Below, piece after piece: positions 61,001 through 64,000 of a stretch of DNA of 64,000 nt. Below the pieces are notes generated by a model. That model saw nothing but the letters and a program-made list of their open reading frames with translations, was not told the origin of the DNA and did not search any database. The position numbers and the translations under genes were made by a program. The stretch lies in IMG/VR virus record IMGVR_UViG_3300020452_000320, positions 1 through 64,000 of that record; one strand, 5' to 3'. Each line of letters starts with the position of its first letter. Position 1 is the first letter of the stretch. This DNA is from a virus.

Positions 61001-61894
61001 TGTAACACCATGTGGGTAATTTTGACCTCTCATTTCAGTAAATGGATCTGGTGATGGTAAAGTTGCATTTGTTGTTGTTGTATATGAATAAGTTGGTTTG
61101 TAAGGCGTAGATTTTTTAAAGACGAGTTTACTTTCACTTTCGTTTGCACCATAATTGCCAAATGCAATTTTATCTGTTCCATTTGTTTCTACTCTTGCTG
61201 AGTTGGAGCCAATTGACATTCCACCAATATTTTGAATGTATGTTTTCACAGCTGTGCTATTTCCAGTTTCGGTAGTTATCGCTCCATATATACGACCATT
61301 GGGATTTGAAGAACTATGATAATATCCACTGGCTGATGCATCAATTGCTGTAGAAGGCCATGGATCAATTTTTATTGTTTGGGATGCCATCACATCATGG
61401 GTGGTAACAGTTGGAATACTTCCACCAGCAACAACTATAGAACCAGATGGTGGATGAAAACAAAAATCATTAGCTATGGCTGATGAATTTCCATTAGGCA
61501 AACCACTTTGAGTAAGCATATTATAAAAAAATCCAGGCTCTGGTGCTAAAGTTCTAGAATTAAATCTCATTAATATATCAGTTTTGTTTGTGCCTGTATT
61601 AGAATGAGTACTAGTTAAATCTGTCTGACCTACAAGATAAACAAAACCATCATCCCCTAAGGCTACTGATGTTACGCCTTGTGGATAACCAATAGTATAT
61701 CCTAAACCATTTGTTTCAGCTGCATCAAAATAAACCCCAGTACTTGCAAAATTTGTGCCGTGTTTTATTTCGCCACTATTCATATCTACAGAACTTAATC
61801 TTGCATAGTTATTAGCAGAATGAGTAAAGAAATATGTTAGATCACCAACATTCTGTCCAGCGGCAGCATTTATTAATTTCATCATCATACTCAT
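58055..61894 (-). CDS. Giant virion protein, probable fibre or spike
   Basis: A 1279-residue protein, rich in Gly, Asn, Ser and Tyr, without membrane or enzyme motifs. Segments such as GVTSVALGDDGFVYLVGQTD, GQFIIVAGDGYFHILPEDGH and DDSRVYLALKATVYNG recur as beta-hairpin blades and suggest a beta-propeller-like or WD-type repeat body. The N-terminus MMMKLINAAAGQNVGD is compact. Its position, followed by fibre-assembly-like copy C, supports a tail fibre or spike. It does not carry the YTGxG module of the other two giants. Confidence 0.7.
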   Translation of the reverse strand: MSMMMKLINAAAGQNVGDLTYFFTHSANNYARLSSVDMNSGEIKHGTNFASTGVYFDAAETNGLGYTIGYPQGVTSVALGDDGFVYLVGQTDLTSTHSNTGTNKTDILMRFNSRTLAPEPGFFYNMLTQSGLPNGNSSAIANDFCFHPPSGSIVVAGGSIPTVTTHDVMASQTIKIDPWPSTAIDASASGYYHSSSNPNGRIYGAITTETGNSTAVKTYIQNIGGMSIGSNSARVETNGTDKIAFGNYGANESESKLVFKKSTPYKPTYSYTTTTNATLPSPDPFTEMRGQNYPHGVTSNVTSWKATYTSGTIGGIRDMYYRPGNTSNNTPGQFIIVAGDGYFHILPEDGHKPVQYGKGYAGGGGSINRTMLSGEHSGILITRYLGSPNFSNTYDRNNTAFPDFTSTHSGAGVQILDIDRRNPNHYVSKHTGAADYYNNLGSQAQAALSADAVCELLPLANNPNNKHLETFVQTKSGRIFGITENESTTQISPHGGFRMHELYIGQPDANNFDRRSISWGDSIIVPGSLNSGTGIYYQTGGITGNISLNDKTFNDSRALGKTRWLDQGHSYMQDVPADTIYLRENTTIYAINPNTRSNITSNDFANQGAHALNTGHSLINPNANLTAQTGVSGGGSVDKRKFFPSITFSEGANTSIVTNSSPISHDVGYDRVGDTTFDMIYGDDSRVYLALKATVYNGSYHTLASCHTLIRFHTGTDGTELVAGVTGPHPHKINDMKLADSAGANPNYTYPQHREMYWYGLFSGHTNVDSGGWGGNNYAGYTAVNNAGDTGFWSEVNLVYDNKRDNVICVGRRDFNSGDSYNFQQVTNTATPNAIFSRVVAVPANSMSSLRVGNMHSGSAWPGTDYSLPSSTGANSTPRCAQDENYGAIYGGSGNWESAVNEANNVYLIPWCSSFNSSRPNGQEKHGILAGEVRNVTLNGKSTSVNQDIADPTLPNRGSQVYFSGMTIDGNTHPYDNSNGGYRQNHGGYPHGQNRIGALPSWGTGLGSSFGYNVAQYDSPGYGDSNTNHHTSIPPSAKADRLYHAQVKLKTSQTVTVSSDNNEEGIRCVWYYKGAFHGVTTYNEGTYVYMPEPEHTTANDNTNTVTHYVSQCESGQNSYNNVIGGSNTKIGTAEGCKNSDWAACVAPGGILCLPKQDSGYAKAGFLGINLGTKTILNTSSGSGQPFEAPSSVNPNNKQIKQMVVTSTGKIWAILDYENASASTLQFRILQVVFNSNYSSATWSGGLYTSQASNSNSGHVKFYRTVCGNMPQSKMEWDAV

Positions 61895-61904
61895 AGAGCT
61901 ACTC

Positions 61905-62810
61905 CTATGGTGATGCTGGTGCTTTAATGTCTTGACCTACAGTAAATCCGTATATGTTGGAAGAACCACCTGTTTTCATAAAGACAAATTGATCTATAGC
62001 TCCATTCGTAGATGAAAGAGTTGGTTTTTGTCCACCAGGCCAATGAACATTAGTTGGATAAACTACTGATTTTGCAGCACCAGAAGCAATTTGTTGTATT
62101 GTAAGTGTCCATATCATTGTTTCGGTTGCAGAAGAAGGAACATTAGAAAATAAAATATCAGAATTTTGTGTTAATGTAACTTTGAAACTATTAGAGGTTG
62201 ATAGATCTAAACTAAAATCATTTGTACCACCAGTATAAGAAACTGGAGCATGAACATCAACATATGATTTTGCCTTTACTTGTGATTGAAAATTATAATC
62301 AGTTGTCAAATCTAAAGATAAAGTTGGAGTTGCATTTTCTGGGCCTGCACCACCACTTTTAGTTATTGGACTATTAACAGCTAAACTTCCTACATACTGT
62401 CCAGTAGTATGAGTTCCCATAGTAATAGAATCGTTTGTAGGTGAATATGATATAGTTGCAGTAGATGCTTCTGATTGTGTATGAGATATACTAATACCAG
62501 AACCAGCAGCAACATTTACCATATAGTTACCAGTAGTATGAGTTCCTAATGTTATTGAATCATCTACAATTTGATCTGTACCTACAGAGTTATTTGCAAG
62601 TTTATCAATAGTTACACAATCATTTGCAAGGTCAGCAGTTAAGATTGTACCATCTAATATTTTATCTGTGGTTACAGCATTATTTGCAAGTTCATTTACT
62701 GTAACTGCATTGTTAGCAATATCCTCTGCGAGTACAATATCCTGTGCAATCTTTGAAGATATAATTGCATTATCAGCAATACCACTTGTGTTAATTCTTG
62801 AAATTGGCAT
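61905..62810 (-). CDS. Fibre-like protein with AVT repeats and beta C-terminus
   Basis: A 301-residue protein. Residues 10-90 carry a run of a short repeat (IANNAVTVNELANNAVTTDK, then ILTADLANDCVTIDKLANNS), a trimeric shaft. A duplicated segment follows, DSITLGTHTTGNYMVNVAAG and DSITMGTHTTGQYVGSLAVN, the second copy being about 30 residues later. The C-terminal domain (SNSFKVTLTQNSDILFSNVP, SSNIYGFTVGQDIK) is shared with the 185-aa protein. Likely a connector or fibre. Confidence 0.72.
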   Translation of the reverse strand: MPISRINTSGIADNAIISSKIAQDIVLAEDIANNAVTVNELANNAVTTDKILDGTILTADLANDCVTIDKLANNSVGTDQIVDDSITLGTHTTGNYMVNVAAGSGISISHTQSEASTATISYSPTNDSITMGTHTTGQYVGSLAVNSPITKSGGAGPENATPTLSLDLTTDYNFQSQVKAKSYVDVHAPVSYTGGTNDFSLDLSTSNSFKVTLTQNSDILFSNVPSSATETMIWTLTIQQIASGAAKSVVYPTNVHWPGGQKPTLSSTNGAIDQFVFMKTGGSSNIYGFTVGQDIKAPASP

Positions 62811-62813
62811 TTA

Positions 62814-63167
62814 TTATGTCCTCTCCATTACTCCTAGAAATGCATCTATGGCAGTTCCAGTTCCAGCTCTTACCTTTAATATATCTCCTGCCTCCAACAC
62901 ATATTTTTGTCCACCTAAAACTTCTAATGTAGTATTTGCTGGAATACTTACATCTTCTAAAAGTTGTATTGTACCAGATGCACCACTATCAGAAACATCA
63001 TCTATTTGAACTTTTACTGTAACAGCAGATGTTGTTTTGTTTGCAAGAGCAAGACCAAGAATAATCGCAGTATTACCAGAACTACTTGGTGCAGTATATA
63101 AACTATCATAATTACTACCTGTAGTAGTTACATCTTTTTTTATTGCATTTTTAAATGTGTTTGCCAT
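62814..63167 (-). CDS. Small beta virion-associated protein
   Basis: A 117-residue protein: ITVKVQIDDV-type strands (VTVKVQIDDVSDSGASGTIQ), SIPANTTLEVLGGQKYVLEA and GDILKVRAGTGTAIDAFLGV. The pattern P-A-x-T-x-x-V-L---K-Y-L-E-x-G-D-x-L is also seen in the paralogue at 43858-44211. Probably a small decoration or fibre-linked protein; function unknown. Confidence 0.65.
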   Translation of the reverse strand: MANTFKNAIKKDVTTTGSNYDSLYTAPSSSGNTAIILGLALANKTTSAVTVKVQIDDVSDSGASGTIQLLEDVSIPANTTLEVLGGQKYVLEAGDILKVRAGTGTAIDAFLGVMERT

Positions 63168-63181
63168 TTTATTTTCCTATT

Positions 63182-63820
63182 TTATCCTAATGCTAGTGCT
63201 AAAGCTGTAGCTTCATCATCTGGATCAAATGCAAGGTCTGTTTTTGCAACAGTTCCATCTTGAATTTTTACTGATGTAATTGATCCGTCTGCAACTGTAT
63301 TTATTACATTTGTCATAGCAACATCAAGTTGTAATACTTGAATATTATTTGTTCCAGTTGGTGGAGCACTTGTAAATGTAATAGTAGAACCACTTATTGC
63401 GTATGCATATGAAGCTCCATATCTTTGATAAACATTATCTACGAAAACAATAAACCTACTTGCAGATGGAGCTCCTATTGGAGTTTTAGTTAAAGTAAAT
63501 GCAGTTGCTGTTCCATCACCATTAAATTCGTCTATGTGTGGTGTTATTTCTCTTTGCGTTAATAATTGTTTACCCATGTAAACGATAAAAATTCTATGAC
63601 TATTTCCAGGCGCTGAAGTAAAAGAAATACTTGATACTCCACTAGCCGAACCTACTGTATAACCTACATCTGGTTCTAGTATAACTCCATTTACACTTAC
63701 TAAAAGAGAGGCTGCAGAATTTACGACATGATCTAAATTGTATATACTATTAGTTCCATCACCAGTAAAAAACTGTTTTTCAAATGCACCATAGGAAGGT
63801 TGTGATCCGATATATGACAT
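63182..63820 (-). CDS. Fibre-like protein with two FxGDG modules
   Basis: A 212-residue protein. Two copies of the beta module occur: FFTGDGTNSIYNLDHVVNSA with LLVSVNGVILEPDVGYT, and EFNGDGTATAFTLTKTPIGA with FIVFVDNVYQRYGASYA, each followed by a FTSAP strand. The C-terminus VADGSITSVKIQDGTVAKTD is the AVT/KI shaft repeat seen in other fibres here. It is a proximal fibre or connector. The N-terminus SYIGSQPSYGAFEKQ resembles that of other marine phage fibres. Confidence 0.75.
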   Translation of the reverse strand: MSYIGSQPSYGAFEKQFFTGDGTNSIYNLDHVVNSAASLLVSVNGVILEPDVGYTVGSASGVSSISFTSAPGNSHRIFIVYMGKQLLTQREITPHIDEFNGDGTATAFTLTKTPIGAPSASRFIVFVDNVYQRYGASYAYAISGSTITFTSAPPTGTNNIQVLQLDVAMTNVINTVADGSITSVKIQDGTVAKTDLAFDPDDEATALALALG

Positions 63821-63834
63821 TAAATTCTACCTCA

Positions 63835-64000
63835 CTATATTTGATATCTTACTAATATTACTGCACTATTAGCTGGTGCAGAAGTAAAAGTTAATACATT
63901 ACCACTAATTGCATAATCTGTGGTTGGTTTCATTGCATTTCCATTTACAAAAACAAATGCACTATTTGTTGGAACTCCAGAATTTGCTAATGTAAAAGTT
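63835..64000 (-). CDS. Fibre-like protein, C-terminus only
   Basis: An ORF that enters from the right edge ends at TAG 63837-63835. The visible ~55 residues include FTLANSGVPTNSAFVFVNGN, then MKPTTDYAISGNVLTFTSAP and NSAVILVRYQI. This is one copy of the beta module of 44228-46168 and 63182-63820. The rest of the gene lies beyond the window. Confidence 0.7.
   Translation of the reverse strand, partial: TFTLANSGVPTNSAFVFVNGNAMKPTTDYAISGNVLTFTSAPANSAVILVRYQI

Noticed and set aside
15-63900. CRISPR array or long direct DNA repeats
   Set aside because: No regularly spaced direct repeats of 20-40 nt were found; similarity among fibre genes is at the protein level.

Overview
The window is an AT-rich segment of a marine T4-like myovirus (tailed phage, contractile tail). 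Nearly every gene is on the minus strand and packed with 4-30 nt overlaps, so transcription runs from high to low coordinates. The evidence is a complete T4-type replication/recombination set (gp41, UvsX, gp43, RegA, gp62, gp44, gp45, gp46, gp47, gp55, UvsW, UvsY) and the T4-ordered virion block gp13-14-15-16-17-18-19-20-67-68-21-22-23. Hsp20, MazG and several small conserved genes are of the kind seen in marine (cyanophage/pelagiphage) T4-like phages. No photosynthesis gene is present in the window, so the host (Pelagibacter-like, cyanobacterial or other) cannot be fixed from sequence alone.

Layout in the direction of transcription (right to left). 64.0-39.3 kb: a fibre/adhesin region with a partial gene at the right edge, several giant fibre-like proteins (1279, 805, 1353 and 1163 aa), a glycine-rich adhesin-like protein, three related tail-fibre-assembly-like small proteins, and small beta-rich proteins. 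39.3-26.3 kb: neck, terminase, sheath, tube, portal, prohead core, protease, scaffold and major capsid, interrupted by one plus-strand HNH-like gene at 34456-34755. 26.3-25.3 kb: a class II aminoacyl-tRNA-synthetase-like catalytic core followed 4 nt later by a single tRNA of very unusual composition. 25.3-14.4 kb: tube-family protein, UvsY, UvsW, gp55, gp47, gp46, a DNA methyltransferase, a DUF932 protein, an SF2 helicase and Hsp20. 14.4-1.5 kb: clamp, clamp loader, RegA, DNA polymerase, a DUF4338-like protein, a GT-B-like glycosyltransferase, GMP reductase, MazG, UvsX and gp41. 1.5 kb to the left edge: a putative PD-(D/E)XK-like protein and a KxDG-motif protein under a late promoter.

Two promoter classes can be read directly. 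Five sites match host sigma70 (TTGACA, 17-nt spacer, TATAAT-like) and precede gp43, the gp45/gp44/gp62/RegA operon, the SF2 helicase, DUF932 and gp55. About ten TATAAATA or AATAAATA/CATAAATA sites fit gp55-type late promoters and precede structural genes, uvsY and the leftmost gene pair. Three strong intrinsic terminators lie after gp23, DUF932 and hsp20.

The most unusual element is the tRNA/synthetase-like pair at 25355-26272. The tRNA has a Leu-like D arm and a long variable arm, yet reads GUU (Asn); the adjacent enzyme keeps class II motifs 2 and 3 but has no anticodon-binding domain. Other notable elements are a ROSE-like RNA thermometer candidate in front of hsp20, a structured leader in front of uvsY, a promoter embedded in a terminator, tiny membrane peptides interleaved with clamp-loader genes, and a glycosyltransferase with a C-terminal winged-helix-like segment.
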